Assembly (NCBI GenBank): GCA_003990955.1
Contig: BIFV01000015.1
Span: forward strand, 1 to 64,000
Direction of reading: 5' to 3'
Length of the DNA: 64,000 nucleotides
Origin: Sporomusaceae bacterium FL31
Lineage (GTDB): Bacteria > Bacillota > Negativicutes > DSM-1736 > Dendrosporobacteraceae
A model generated the notes under the pieces. The model was not told the DNA's origin. It was given only the letters and a program-made list of their open reading frames with translations, and searched no databases. Numbering within the stretch: position 1 is the first letter of the stretch; every line of letters begins with the position of its first letter. The position numbers were made by a program, and so were the translations under genes. Shown in pieces: positions 44,178 through 52,830 of the stretch.

Positions 44178-44918
44178 ATGATTATAAATTTGCGCAAAAT
44201 TTTGCAGCATCGCCATTTGTTTTATAGTATTATTGGCCTGTTAGCCATTAGTGCAACCTATGTTCAAGTGGCTGATGTGATTTCAGGAGGACCCATTGCC
44301 ATAGCGGGTGTTCGAACAGATCAAAAAGTAGTTGCGTTGACCTTTGATCATTCTTGGGGCAATAAATTCACACCATCCATTTTGGATACACTGCAGCAAA
44401 ATAATTTGAAGGTAACTTTTTTTATCATGGGTCCATGGGCACAAAAATACCCTGAAGTAGCGCAGCGGATGGTGAAAGATGGTCATGAGATTGCCAGTCA
44501 TGGGTATCGACACGAGAACTATGGTGATATGACGACCGAATGGGTAAAGAGTGATATTGAAAAAGCGCATGCACAGATCAAAGAAGTCACTGGTGTAGAA
44601 CCCACCTTATTGCGTCCGCCTAATGGTCATTATAGCCAGCAATCGCTCAAAGCAACAGATGAACTTGGCTATAAAACAATCATCTGGAATATTGATTCGC
44701 TTGACTGGAAAAATCCAGGACGGGATGTTATTATTGAACGGGTAACAAAAAGGCTTAAGCCAGGCGGCATTATTTTACTGCACGCATCGGACACACCTGT
44801 TCAGACAGCAGAAGCTTTGCCTATTTTAATTGAAAAGATTAAAGCTGAAGGCTATCAGATTGTTACTGTTGGAGAATTGCTCACTAAGTATTCCGATAAG
44901 GGCATACAACGTCATTAA
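44178..44918 (+). CDS. Polysaccharide deacetylase, PdaB-like (sporulation)
   Basis: 246 residues: an N-terminal signal anchor (about 13-32), then a NodB domain. The first motif reads VVALTFDHSWGN; canonical enzymes have TFDD, so the second, metal-binding Asp is His here. The His motif SHGYRHENY (H-x3-H), the Arg motif LRPPNGHYS, and DSLDWKNPG and IILLHASD are conserved. B. subtilis PdaB, needed for spore-cortex maintenance, also departs from TFDD (TFDISWG-like), so this clade may share altered chemistry. It acts outside the membrane. The gene is monocistronic, ended by a hairpin. Confidence 0.85.
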   Translation: MIINLRKILQHRHLFYSIIGLLAISATYVQVADVISGGPIAIAGVRTDQKVVALTFDHSWGNKFTPSILDTLQQNNLKVTFFIMGPWAQKYPEVAQRMVKDGHEIASHGYRHENYGDMTTEWVKSDIEKAHAQIKEVTGVEPTLLRPPNGHYSQQSLKATDELGYKTIIWNIDSLDWKNPGRDVIIERVTKRLKPGGIILLHASDTPVQTAEALPILIEKIKAEGYQIVTVGELLTKYSDKGIQRH

Positions 44919-44927
44919 TAGGACTGA

Positions 44928-44964
44928 AGAGATTGCTTCATACGATATGAGGTAATCTCTATTT
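44928..44964 (+). terminator. Terminator-like hairpin after the deacetylase gene
   Basis: AGAGATT (44928-44934) pairs with AATCTCT (44954-44960); TCATA and TATGA pair inside; ATTT follows. Confidence 0.65.
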
Positions 44965-45066
44965 GTTTGCAGGAAAAAAAAAACCTCATACCGAATAAAT
45001 TATAGTTTTATATTGTGACAAAATACTAATAGATTTCAAGTTGTTAAATTTGAAGGTGGCGAAACA

Positions 45067-46158
45067 ATGACAATGATTGAGACAGCTTTAACAAAGGCAA
45101 AAGCTGGTAAACGAATAAATTTTGCGGAGGCTTTGGCTTTATATCATAGTAATGATTTGCTGGAATTAGCTGCAGCAGCCAGAGCTATTAAAGAACGAAA
45201 AACAGGGTCCCATATCTATTATAATGTGAACAGGCATATCAATTTAACGAATATCTGTGTTTCAGGTTGTCCGTTATGTGCTTTTGGCTGTAAAGCTGAG
45301 CAGAAACAAGCTTTTACGCTGGAGATTGAAGACGTGCAGCGAATTGTTCACGATACCATCAAGCAGACACCTGACTTGACGGAGATACATATGGTGAGTG
45401 CGCTGCATCCGGATAAGCCGTTTTCCTATTATGTTGATATTGTTAGAGCGGTGAAGCAGATTCTCCCAAACATTCATCTTAAGGCCTTTACTCCAGTTGA
45501 AATTGCGCATTTTGCTAAGATCGCTGGTTTGAGTGTTCAACAAGTACTAGAATGCTTGAAAGAGGCAGGCTTGGATTCATTGCCTGGCGGTGGTGCGGAA
45601 ATCCTAGATGATGAAGTGCGCAAAGTCATCTGCCCGAATAAAGCAACAACACAGCAGTGGATTGAAGTCATTACAACGGCACACAACCTGGGAATACCTA
45701 CAAATGCCACCATGCTATATGGCCATGTTGAAACGATAGAACAGCGTATCCAGCATTTAATTACCTTGCGTGATATCCAGGATCAAACGGGTGGCTTTCA
45801 AGCCTTCGTAGCGTTCCCGTTTCATCCTGATCATACTGGTTTTGAACATTTAACAAGGGTCACTACCTGGGAAGACCTTAAAATGATCGCTATTTCTAGA
45901 ATTATCCTCGATAATATTGATCATGTTAAGGCTTTTTGGATGATGCTAACCTTGCCTATTGCCCAATTATCGCTGGCCTTCGGGGTGGATGATTTAGATG
46001 GAACGGTTGTTGAAGAAAAAATAATTCATGCTGCCGGGGCCAAAACGAATAAAGGAATTACCAAGGCGGAAATCATCAGCCTGGTGGAAGAGACCGGCAA
46101 TATTCCAGTGGAGCGGGATACTTTTTACCGCCCGCTGTCAAGAATAGGCGGAATATAA
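45067..46158 (+). CDS. mqnE: Aminodeoxyfutalosine synthase
   Basis: A 363-residue radical SAM enzyme. The cluster motif CVSGCPLC (C-x3-C-x2-C) lies near residues 64-71, with LTNICVSGC and CAFGCK around it; HMVSALHPDKPFSYY, DSLPGGGAEILDDEVR and NATMLYGHVET are MqnE-type motifs. It joins 3-(1-carboxyvinyloxy)benzoate with SAM to give 6-amino-6-deoxyfutalosine, the second step of the futalosine route to menaquinone. ATG 45067 follows AGGTGG. mqnA starts 1 base after its stop. It differs from MqnC in its cysteine-rich CPLCAFGC. Confidence 0.95.
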   Translation: MTMIETALTKAKAGKRINFAEALALYHSNDLLELAAAARAIKERKTGSHIYYNVNRHINLTNICVSGCPLCAFGCKAEQKQAFTLEIEDVQRIVHDTIKQTPDLTEIHMVSALHPDKPFSYYVDIVRAVKQILPNIHLKAFTPVEIAHFAKIAGLSVQQVLECLKEAGLDSLPGGGAEILDDEVRKVICPNKATTQQWIEVITTAHNLGIPTNATMLYGHVETIEQRIQHLITLRDIQDQTGGFQAFVAFPFHPDHTGFEHLTRVTTWEDLKMIAISRIILDNIDHVKAFWMMLTLPIAQLSLAFGVDDLDGTVVEEKIIHAAGAKTNKGITKAEIISLVEETGNIPVERDTFYRPLSRIGGI

Positions 46159-46159
46159 C

Positions 46160-46999
46160 ATGGAAAAGCCACGTTTAGGACATATTAAATTTATCAACTG
46201 CCTGCCATTGGCGTATAGCTTACAATATGGCGGCTTTGCTGCCGACATGGAAGTTTATTCAGATGTACCTTCAACCCTAAATAGTCAAATTGTGAATGGC
46301 AAGCTGGACGTTAGTCCGGTTTCATCCATTGTGTATGCTCGTCATCATGAGAACCTTTTTGTTATTCCAAACGTTTCAATCAGTGCCAATGGTGCGTTAC
46401 AAAGTATTCTACTGGTTTCCAAACGCCCCATTGAGGCGTTGAATAAAGCTAAGGTAGCGCTTACCGCAAAATCGGAAACATCGCATTGCTTGCTGAAAAT
46501 TGTGCTACATGATGCTTACCAGGCGCAACCGGAATATTTTATTACCGACTTAACCACTGAGACTGAGGTATTGAATCATGCCGATGCCGTATTATTCATT
46601 GGTGACGATGCCTTATATCATTACCATCATCGACATGAGGGGTTATACTATTATGATGTTGGGGCAGAGTGGAAGAAGCTGACCGGATTGCCAATGGTCT
46701 ATGCCGTCTGGGTGACAAGGCGTGAGTTTGCTCGCCAGAGTCCTATGTTGCTGCAGACTGCTTATGAGCGGGTAATTGGAGGCTTTCGCTATGGATTGGA
46801 TCATCTTAACCAAGCCATTGCCGCATATGTGGACAAGCTGCCTTTTAGTGCCCAACAAGTTCATCACTATTTGACGCTGCTTAATTGGTCTTTTACAAGT
46901 GATCATGAACGGGCCTTGCTTACTTTCTATGAACGGGCCTATCATATTGGCCTTATTGAGAAAGTACCGGCTATTGAGTTTGCGGAGGTGAAAAAATGA
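46160..46999 (+). CDS. mqnA: Chorismate dehydratase
   Basis: A 279-residue periplasmic-binding-protein-fold enzyme. It removes water from chorismate to give 3-(1-carboxyvinyloxy)benzoate, the entry step of futalosine-dependent menaquinone synthesis. Motifs: LGHIKFINCLPLAY at the N terminus, VPSTLNSQIVNGKLDVSPVS, FIGDDAL, and LTGLPMVYAVWVTRR. It lies between mqnE and mqnC with a 4-base overlap with mqnC (ATGA). No signal peptide; cytoplasmic. Confidence 0.95.
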   Translation: MEKPRLGHIKFINCLPLAYSLQYGGFAADMEVYSDVPSTLNSQIVNGKLDVSPVSSIVYARHHENLFVIPNVSISANGALQSILLVSKRPIEALNKAKVALTAKSETSHCLLKIVLHDAYQAQPEYFITDLTTETEVLNHADAVLFIGDDALYHYHHRHEGLYYYDVGAEWKKLTGLPMVYAVWVTRREFARQSPMLLQTAYERVIGGFRYGLDHLNQAIAAYVDKLPFSAQQVHHYLTLLNWSFTSDHERALLTFYERAYHIGLIEKVPAIEFAEVKK

Positions 47000-48024
47000 G
47001 TTGCTTGTCGCCAGACCAAACTTTAAAAATGTTTGAGCATAGCGATATACTAGAGCTGGGACAAACGGCTGATGCTCTGCGGAACAAGCTGCACCCTGGT
47101 AATCTAGTTACTTTTGTTATTGATCGCAATATTAACTATACCAATATTTGTTCAAGTGAGTGCCGATTCTGTGCTTTTTATCGCCGGCAGACCCATCAAG
47201 ATGCTTATGTATTAGAAAATGAAATTATTTTAGAAAAAATTAGAGAAACTATTGATGCTGGCGGCACCCAAGTTATGCTGCAGGGTGGACTGCATCCTGA
47301 ACTTGGCTTGGATTATTACTTAAATTTGTTAAGTCTCATCAAGAAAAATTATCAAATTACTATTCATTCATTTTCACCAGCAGAAGTATTGCATATTTCC
47401 CGCCACGCAGGATTAAGTGTAACAGAAACTCTCATTCGACTCAAAGCTGCTGGCTTGGACTCACTGCCCGGCGGCGGTGCTGAAATTTTAGTGGATGAAG
47501 TAAGGCAGCGGGTAAGTCCGAAAAAAATTAGTGCCGGTGATTGGTTAGCGGTTATGGAAGCAGCGCATACTGTGGGGCTGGAAAGCACAGCTACTATGGT
47601 TATTGGTATGGGTGAGACCTATGCTCACCGGATTGAGCATATGGAGAAAATCAGAGCCTTGCAAGAAAAGACCGGTGGTTTTCGAGCTTTTATCACTTGG
47701 ACTTTTCAGCCAGGGAATACTGAATTAGGCGGCGAAAAGACATCAGCCTGGGATTATTTAAAGACACTGGCTTTAACCAGGCTTTATTTAGATAATATTA
47801 AGCATATTCAAGGCTCTTGGGTTACGCAGGGACAAAATATTGGTCAATTGACGCTGGCTTTTGGTGCTAATGATTTAGGCAGCATTATGCTGGAGGAAAA
47901 TGTAGTTCGTGCGGCAGGTACTGCCTATCAGATGTCTATTGACAAAATGGTCAGCATGATTAGAGCGGCGGGCAAAATTCCAGCCCAACGGGATACTGAG
48001 TATTCTATCATCAAAAGATTTTAG
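46996..48024 (+). CDS. mqnC: Cyclic dehypoxanthinyl futalosine synthase
   Basis: A 342-residue radical SAM enzyme. The cluster motif is CSSECRFC (C-x3-C-x2-C) after INYTNI; further motifs are MLQGGLHPELGLDYY, IHSFSPAEV, DSLPGGGAEILVDEVR and TATMVIGMGET. It cyclises dehypoxanthine futalosine to the spiro compound that MqnD then opens. It is coupled to mqnA by ATGA overlap. MqnD is not in the window. The related mqnE two genes upstream is a paralogue, distinguished by its cysteine context. Confidence 0.95.
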   Translation: MSCLSPDQTLKMFEHSDILELGQTADALRNKLHPGNLVTFVIDRNINYTNICSSECRFCAFYRRQTHQDAYVLENEIILEKIRETIDAGGTQVMLQGGLHPELGLDYYLNLLSLIKKNYQITIHSFSPAEVLHISRHAGLSVTETLIRLKAAGLDSLPGGGAEILVDEVRQRVSPKKISAGDWLAVMEAAHTVGLESTATMVIGMGETYAHRIEHMEKIRALQEKTGGFRAFITWTFQPGNTELGGEKTSAWDYLKTLALTRLYLDNIKHIQGSWVTQGQNIGQLTLAFGANDLGSIMLEENVVRAAGTAYQMSIDKMVSMIRAAGKIPAQRDTEYSIIKRF

Positions 48025-48053
48025 GTGCGTGAGCCTATTAAAGAGGGGATAAC

Positions 48054-48878
48054 ATGAATTTACTGAATACCGAGTTTGCGGTGATTGGCGGATCAGGGAC
48101 GTTGTCCAGTGATTTCCCATTGGGAGCGAATGATCCAGGGGTTAAAATCTTAGCAGATGATCTTGAATTTGAAACACCTTATGGGTTAAGCCCTGCCTTT
48201 CGTTTGTTCAGTGTTGACGACAGGCAAGTATTAACTTGCAAAATGCACGGCTGGCGTAGTGGTGTAAGCCGGGCTGATGCTTCTCGTCAGGTATTTTGGG
48301 CATTGCGCGAAGCGGGTGTCAAACGGATCATTGCCGAAGGAGGCGTGGGCACTGTCAATCATTTGCTTGATCCGCGCGACTTTCTAATTCCTGATGATTA
48401 TCTTGATTTGTCTTTGCGCAAAGACGTGGGTTTAGAGGGCCGTTACCTATTGGTCATGAGAGATGCGCTGTGTCCTGAAGTCAGGGAGCAATTGATTGCA
48501 ACAACGCGAGATCATTATCAAGGACGAATATTTACCCGCGGCATTTATGGCGTGACTGAAGGGCGTCATTTTGAAAGTCCTGCTGAAATTGCTATGATGA
48601 AAGGGCAGGCCGATATTGTCGGTCAGAGTCTTTGTCCTGAGGTTTACTTAGCGCGAGAAATTGGCGCTTGTATTGCCGGTCTGTATTTTGTTGTTAATTA
48701 TGGTGAAGGCCTTGTTAAGGAATGGTCCCACCAGGAGCTGCAGGACATTTTTTATGATGATGCACCTATGATCAGCCGGATTATTCTGGATACAATTCGT
48801 AAACTTTCGGCCAAGGGTGAATGCAGCTGTCGTGAATTACGTAAAGAAACTCTGCTCAAAAGTATTTACAATAAGTAG
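48054..48878 (+). CDS. Nucleoside phosphorylase of the MTA/PNP family, probable futalosine-pathway nucleosidase step
   Basis: A 274-residue protein of the MtnP-type phosphorylase family: FAVIGGSGTL at the N terminus, VKRIIAEGGVGTVNHLL, and TEGRHFESPAEIAMMKGQADIVG with ICPEVYLAREIG-like context (SLCPEVYLAREIG). Where MTA phosphorylases have T-D-Y-D for 6-aminopurine recognition, it reads V-N215-Y-G217; an Asn there is typical of 6-oxopurine phosphorylases. It lies 30 bases after mqnC in the same direction, and no MqnB-like hydrolase is present, so it may release the purine base from (amino)futalosine phosphorolytically. MTA salvage is the alternative. The family is certain; the role is inferred. 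Confidence 0.75.
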   Translation: MNLLNTEFAVIGGSGTLSSDFPLGANDPGVKILADDLEFETPYGLSPAFRLFSVDDRQVLTCKMHGWRSGVSRADASRQVFWALREAGVKRIIAEGGVGTVNHLLDPRDFLIPDDYLDLSLRKDVGLEGRYLLVMRDALCPEVREQLIATTRDHYQGRIFTRGIYGVTEGRHFESPAEIAMMKGQADIVGQSLCPEVYLAREIGACIAGLYFVVNYGEGLVKEWSHQELQDIFYDDAPMISRIILDTIRKLSAKGECSCRELRKETLLKSIYNK

Positions 48879-48929
48879 AATTATATGGTATATTGTCGAC
48901 ATTAGTTTTACCGAGGGGGATATCTCTTA

Positions 48930-50471
48930 ATGGAAAGCAAGCAAAATGAAATGATTCTGATTATGGATTTCGGCGGGCAATATAGTCAATTAATTGCCAG
49001 ACGAATTCGCGAGTGCGGCGTATATTGTGAAATTGTGCCGTTCAATACGTCTGTGGAAAAAATTCGGGCACTTAAGCCTAAAGGAATTGTATTCTCTGGC
49101 GGGCCTTCAAGCGTATATAGTGAAAATGCGCCTAAATGTGATGCAGCAGTATTTGAAATTGATATTCCAGTGTTAGGAATTTGCTATGGTATGCAGTTAA
49201 CTGCTAATTTATTAGGTGGCGAGGTTGCTCATGCTACTTCCCGGGAATATGGCAATACCCGTCTGCTTGTTGACCGCAATGAGGGGCTGTTTGCTGAAAT
49301 AGCTGGTGAAACTCAGGTTTGGATGAGTCACGGCGATTATATCAATACACCTCCTAACGAATTTGTTGTTACAGCACATACCGACAATACGCCTGTTGCT
49401 GCGATGGCAAATGATAAACGCCGCATTTATGGTGTTCAATTCCATCCTGAAGTTGTACATACTCCAGAAGGAATGAAATTGCTGCGCAATTTCTTGTTTA
49501 ATGTTTGCGGCTGCAGCGGTGATTGGGATATGGGATCCTTTGTTGATCAAGCGATCCAGTCCATTCGTGAACAAGTTGGCGATAAGCGTGTGCTTTGCGC
49601 CCTAAGCGGCGGGATTGACTCTTCAGTAGCTGCTGTACTTGTACATCGGGCTATTGGTGATCAATTAACCTGTGTGTTTGTCAACCATGGCTTCCTGCGC
49701 AAAGGTGAGCCTGAGCAGGTTGTGAAAACCTTCCGCGATGGTTTTAAAATGAACTTAGTGTATGCTGATGTTGTAGATCGTTTTATGAATCGTATGACTG
49801 GTGTAACCGATCCGGAAGAAAAGCGCAAAATTATTGGTGACGAATTTATTCGCGTTTTTGAAACAGAGGCTACTAAACTGGGAGAAATCGATTTCTTAGT
49901 ACAAGGCACGCTGTATCCGGATGTCATTGAAAGCGGCACGGCTACTGCGGCTGTAATCAAGAGCCATCATAATGTCGGCGGCTTACCGGAGGACATGAAG
50001 TTTAAGCTTGTTGAGCCTTTACGGGATCTATTTAAAGATGAAGTGCGCGCTTTGGCACGTGAACTGAACTTACCTGAAGATATTGTCTGGCGTCAGCCTT
50101 TCCCAGGACCAGGACTAGCCATTCGTATTATCGGAGAAGTTACCGAAGAGCGATTGGAAATATTACGCGAAGCGGATGCCATTGTGCATCAAGAAATTAA
50201 GAATGCCGACTTATACCGTAAAGTATGGCAATCATTCGCTGTACTGCCTGCCATGAAGAGTGTAGGCGTTATGGGTGATGAGCGTACCTATGCTTATACT
50301 GTTGGACTCAGGGTGGTATCCAGTGAAGATGGTATGACCGCTGATTGGGTTCGACTGCCTTATGAAGTTATCGATAATATTTCCCGTCGTATTGTCAATG
50401 AAGTGAAAGGCGTAAATCGGATTGTTTATGATGTAACGTCTAAACCTCCATCTACAATTGAGTGGGAATGA
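48930..50471 (+). CDS. guaA: GMP synthase (glutamine-hydrolysing)
   Basis: A 513-residue enzyme: N-terminal class I glutamine amidotransferase (catalytic Cys in GICYGMQL, His/Glu in [11 protein letters not shown]), the ATP pyrophosphatase with the PP-loop LSGGIDSSV, and a C-terminal dimerisation domain ending KPPSTIEWE. It aminates XMP to GMP. The start ATG follows GAGGGG. It lies between the mqn cluster and a RidA gene, 2.5 kb before the guanine-PRPP riboswitch and pur operon, and has no riboswitch of its own. Confidence 0.98.
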   Translation: MESKQNEMILIMDFGGQYSQLIARRIRECGVYCEIVPFNTSVEKIRALKPKGIVFSGGPSSVYSENAPKCDAAVFEIDIPVLGICYGMQLTANLLGGEVAHATSREYGNTRLLVDRNEGLFAEIAGETQVWMSHGDYINTPPNEFVVTAHTDNTPVAAMANDKRRIYGVQFHPEVVHTPEGMKLLRNFLFNVCGCSGDWDMGSFVDQAIQSIREQVGDKRVLCALSGGIDSSVAAVLVHRAIGDQLTCVFVNHGFLRKGEPEQVVKTFRDGFKMNLVYADVVDRFMNRMTGVTDPEEKRKIIGDEFIRVFETEATKLGEIDFLVQGTLYPDVIESGTATAAVIKSHHNVGGLPEDMKFKLVEPLRDLFKDEVRALARELNLPEDIVWRQPFPGPGLAIRIIGEVTEERLEILREADAIVHQEIKNADLYRKVWQSFAVLPAMKSVGVMGDERTYAYTVGLRVVSSEDGMTADWVRLPYEVIDNISRRIVNEVKGVNRIVYDVTSKPPSTIEWE

Positions 50472-50477
50472 ATAATG

Positions 50478-50512
50478 AACGACGTTTCAGCTGTTGCTGG
50501 GACGTCGTTTTC
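50478..50512 (+). terminator. Terminator of guaA
   Basis: AACGACGT (50478-50485) pairs with ACGTCGTT (50502-50509), followed by a short T run; CAGC and GCTG extend the stem inside. Confidence 0.75.
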
Positions 50513-50616
50513 CATATTTAACTAAGTTCATCTTGCAATATTGAATGGCCAGGGGTAGTATATTTATGACATGTTTAAAGAAACTAATAAATGGTTAAAT
50601 GATGGAGGGATTTTGA

Positions 50617-51075
50617 ATGAGTTTTGAAGCAAAGTTAACAGAAATGGGCATTGTGGTTCCCACGGCTCCTAAGCCGGTTGCGGCCTATGTTCCTGCAGTA
50701 CAAGTTGGGGATATTATTTATACTTCGGGACAGATACCTTTTGTTGATGGTCAAATCAAATATAAAGGGAAATTAGGCAAAGAGGTTACCATCGAACAGG
50801 GATACGATGCCGCAAAAGTTTGTGTCATCAATGCGTTAGCTGCCGTGAAAAGCTTGGCCGGTTCATTAGACAATATTGAAAAAATCATCAAAGTCGTTGG
50901 GTTTGTAAATAGTGCACCAGGTTTTACAGATCAGCCTAAAGTGATCAATGGTGCTTCAGAGTTATTAGCTGAAGTGTTTGGCGAAGCTGGTGCTCATGCC
51001 AGATCAGCAGTCGGAGTGGCTGAGCTGCCCATTGACAGTGCAGTTGAGGTTGAGCTGATTGTAAAGCTAAAATAG
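50617..51075 (+). CDS. RidA/YjgF/YER057c-family protein
   Basis: 152 residues, longer than typical RidA (about 125) and closer to the extended YjgF-like variants. Motifs: VQVGDIIYTSGQIPFVDG, INALAAVKSLAGSLDNIEKI, and ARSAVGVAELPIDSAVEVELI, in which the Arg corresponds to the RidA carboxylate-binding residue. RidA proteins hydrolyse reactive enamines released by PLP enzymes; not all subgroups do. GGAGGG lies before the ATG. An FAD-dependent oxidoreductase gene starts 23 bases later, suggesting a shared process in which an imine product is removed. That link is inferred from adjacency. Confidence 0.88.
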   Translation: MSFEAKLTEMGIVVPTAPKPVAAYVPAVQVGDIIYTSGQIPFVDGQIKYKGKLGKEVTIEQGYDAAKVCVINALAAVKSLAGSLDNIEKIIKVVGFVNSAPGFTDQPKVINGASELLAEVFGEAGAHARSAVGVAELPIDSAVEVELIVKLK

Positions 51076-51098
51076 AAGTAAGAGCCTGGAGGGATTAG

Positions 51099-52382
51099 AT
51101 GGCGAACGTCGTTGTGGTTGGCGGAGGCTGGTCAGGTTGTGCAGCAGCTATTGCCGCTAAAAAAGCTGGTATGGATCAAGTGATTCTATTGGAACGAACC
51201 GATATGCTCTTAGGGACTGGATTGGTTGGCGGAATCATGCGAAACAACGGCCGCTTTACAGCAGCTGAAGAAGCTATTGCTATGGGTGGTGGTGATCTGT
51301 TTCAGGCAACCGATCAATGTTCGCGTCATCAGAATATCGAGTTTCCAGGCCATAAGCATGCAAGCTTATATGATGTCGCAAAAATCGAACCAATAGTTCG
51401 CAAATTGCTTGAGGACTACGAAATTGAATATCGTACCCTAGCCAGAGTCAGGGATATCAGTATGAAAGGGAGCAAGATTACCTCGGTTATTACTGATGCT
51501 GATGATGAAGTTTATGGCGATGTTTTTGTAGAAGCTACTGGTACGGCTGGGCCGCAGGGTAACTGCAGTAAACATGGCAATGGCTGTGCGATGTGCATCA
51601 TTCGCTGTCCGGCATTTGGTCCAAGGATTAGTGTTGCCGGACGCGCTGGTATTCAAGAGAAACATGGCAAAAAACCGGATGGATCAACTGGCGCTATGAG
51701 TGGATCCTGCAAACTTCTTAAGGAGTCACTGGATTCTAACATTGTACGGCAGCTTAATGACTATGGTTTAGCCATAATACCCATCCCGGTGCACTTGCGT
51801 AAAGCAGATGCACTGGGGATAAAAGCCTGCCAGCAATATGCGCTGCAAGAATTTGCAGAAAATATCATTTTACTGGATACAGGACATGCCAAGCTCATGA
51901 CACCGTTTTATCCAATCGAAAAACTGCGCAGCATTCCGGGTTTTGAGAATGCCCGCTTTGAAGATCCCTATGCAGGCGGTGTCGGAAATTCTATGCGCTA
52001 CTTCGATTTATCACCCCATGACAATACGCTCAAAGTTACAGGAGTTGATAATTTATTTTGCTGCGGTGAGAAAGCCGGATTGCTGGTTGGCCACACTGAG
52101 GCCATTGTGACCGGGACTTTAGCTGGTCATAATGCTGCCCGCAGCCAGGCAAAGATGGATCTGTTGGTTTTGCCTGAGACGCTAGCCATTGGAGATGCCA
52201 TTGCCCATGTGAATGCTCAAATGCAGACAGATGCAGGAATGAGTTTAAAGTACACTTTCTCCGGAGCGCAATATTTTCAGCGAATGCAGGAAAAGGGGCT
52301 TTATACCACTGATATTACGACAATTCAAGAGCGAGTCCGGCTGGCTGGCTTAAGCAATGTGTTTTCTGAGGTCATCCAGTAA
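51099..52382 (+). CDS. FAD-dependent oxidoreductase with an internal cysteine cluster
   Basis: 427 residues. The N-terminal dinucleotide motif VVVVGGGWSGCAAAIAAKKAG binds FAD; an ATG-type motif VFVEATG and a C-terminal NLFCCGEKAG with TGTLAGHNAA complete the flavoprotein fold, loosely like GidA/FAD-succinate-type proteins. Near the middle, C156-x6-C163-x2-C166-x3-C170-P resembles an iron-sulfur or zinc site, and this part (CSKHGNGCAMCIIRCPAFGPR) is very distinctive. I do not know the substrate. Co-directional with the RidA gene (23-base gap), it may oxidise an amine or amino acid to an imine that RidA then hydrolyses. Terminator follows. Confidence 0.75.
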   Translation: MANVVVVGGGWSGCAAAIAAKKAGMDQVILLERTDMLLGTGLVGGIMRNNGRFTAAEEAIAMGGGDLFQATDQCSRHQNIEFPGHKHASLYDVAKIEPIVRKLLEDYEIEYRTLARVRDISMKGSKITSVITDADDEVYGDVFVEATGTAGPQGNCSKHGNGCAMCIIRCPAFGPRISVAGRAGIQEKHGKKPDGSTGAMSGSCKLLKESLDSNIVRQLNDYGLAIIPIPVHLRKADALGIKACQQYALQEFAENIILLDTGHAKLMTPFYPIEKLRSIPGFENARFEDPYAGGVGNSMRYFDLSPHDNTLKVTGVDNLFCCGEKAGLLVGHTEAIVTGTLAGHNAARSQAKMDLLVLPETLAIGDAIAHVNAQMQTDAGMSLKYTFSGAQYFQRMQEKGLYTTDITTIQERVRLAGLSNVFSEVIQ

Positions 52383-52413
52383 CCGGCTCATTAAAAACCA
52401 TCTATTACAAGAT

Positions 52414-52467
52414 AGACTGGCTGAACAGGTATTATTGCCAATAAAGTTTAGCCAGTCTTTGCTTTAA
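52414..52467 (+). terminator. Terminator after the FAD oxidoreductase gene
   Basis: AGACTGGCT (52414-52422) pairs with AGCCAGTCT (52450-52458), with inner pairing, then TTGCTTT. Confidence 0.75.
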
Positions 52468-52530
52468 TCTGTTTATATTGTCAGAAAATCCGAACATTAT
52501 TCATAAAAATTGTTTTAAAGTTCATTTTTA

Positions 52531-52560
52531 TTGACAGGCTTTGACGTATTCTGCTATTAT
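52531..52560 (+). promoter_or_regulatory. Promoter of the riboswitch leader and permease gene
   Basis: A perfect -35 TTGACA (52531-52536) and TATTAT (52555-52560) are 18 bases apart. The start would fall near 52567, directly before the guanine aptamer. Confidence 0.75.
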
Positions 52561-52577
52561 AAGTGAGTAAAGTTAAT

Positions 52578-52651
52578 GATGCTCGTATAATGTTGAGGAT
52601 ATGGCTCAAAAGTTTCTACCAGATAACCGTAAATTATCTGACTACGAGTGA
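52578..52651 (+). ncRNA. Guanine-class purine riboswitch aptamer
   Basis: P1 pairs CTCGT (52582-52586) with ACGAG (52644-52648). Conserved junction and loop segments are all present: TATAAT, GGATATGGCTC, AAGTTTCTACC, AACCGTAAAT and TGACTACGAG. The specificity base in GACTA is C, as in guanine/hypoxanthine aptamers (adenine aptamers have U). It has no terminator of its own; a second aptamer begins within a few bases, so the two must share the downstream terminator. Confidence 0.95.
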
Positions 52652-52654
52652 AAG

Positions 52655-52778
52655 TGTACCTAGGGTTCCGCATGGCCGACGTTGTCCATGTTTTACAAGT
52701 GTCTGGCTGTGGCTGCGACCAAGTGGTACAAGTGTTGGCAGTATCAACACTACACCGTTGGGAAAAAAGCCCGGGCGG
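52655..52778 (+). ncRNA. ykkC-family aptamer, probable PRPP riboswitch (subtype 2b)
   Basis: The ykkC conserved strands are visible: TACCTAGGGTTCCG at the 5' side, a GCGACCAAG-type segment in the middle, and ACACCGTTGGGAAAAAAGCCCGGG at the 3' side split over 52751-52775. Subtypes sense guanidine, ppGpp or PRPP. A position right after a guanine aptamer and before purine genes is the hallmark of PRPP-sensing subtype 2b in tandem riboswitches. The 3' aptamer strand GCCCGGG also forms the 5' arm of the next terminator, so ligand binding should block termination and switch expression on. Confidence 0.85.
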
Positions 52779-52830
52779 GAATTTCGCTCACTACAAGAAT
52801 GCGAAATTCCCTGCCCGGGCTATTATTTTA
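52769..52830 (+). terminator. Shared terminator of the tandem riboswitch
   Basis: GCCCGGGC plus GGGAATTTCGC (52769-52787) pair with GCGAAATTCCC plus TGCCCGGGC (52801-52820), 19 pairs with one bulge, followed by TATTATTTTA. Its first seven bases belong to the PRPP aptamer, making aptamer and terminator mutually exclusive. Confidence 0.92.
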
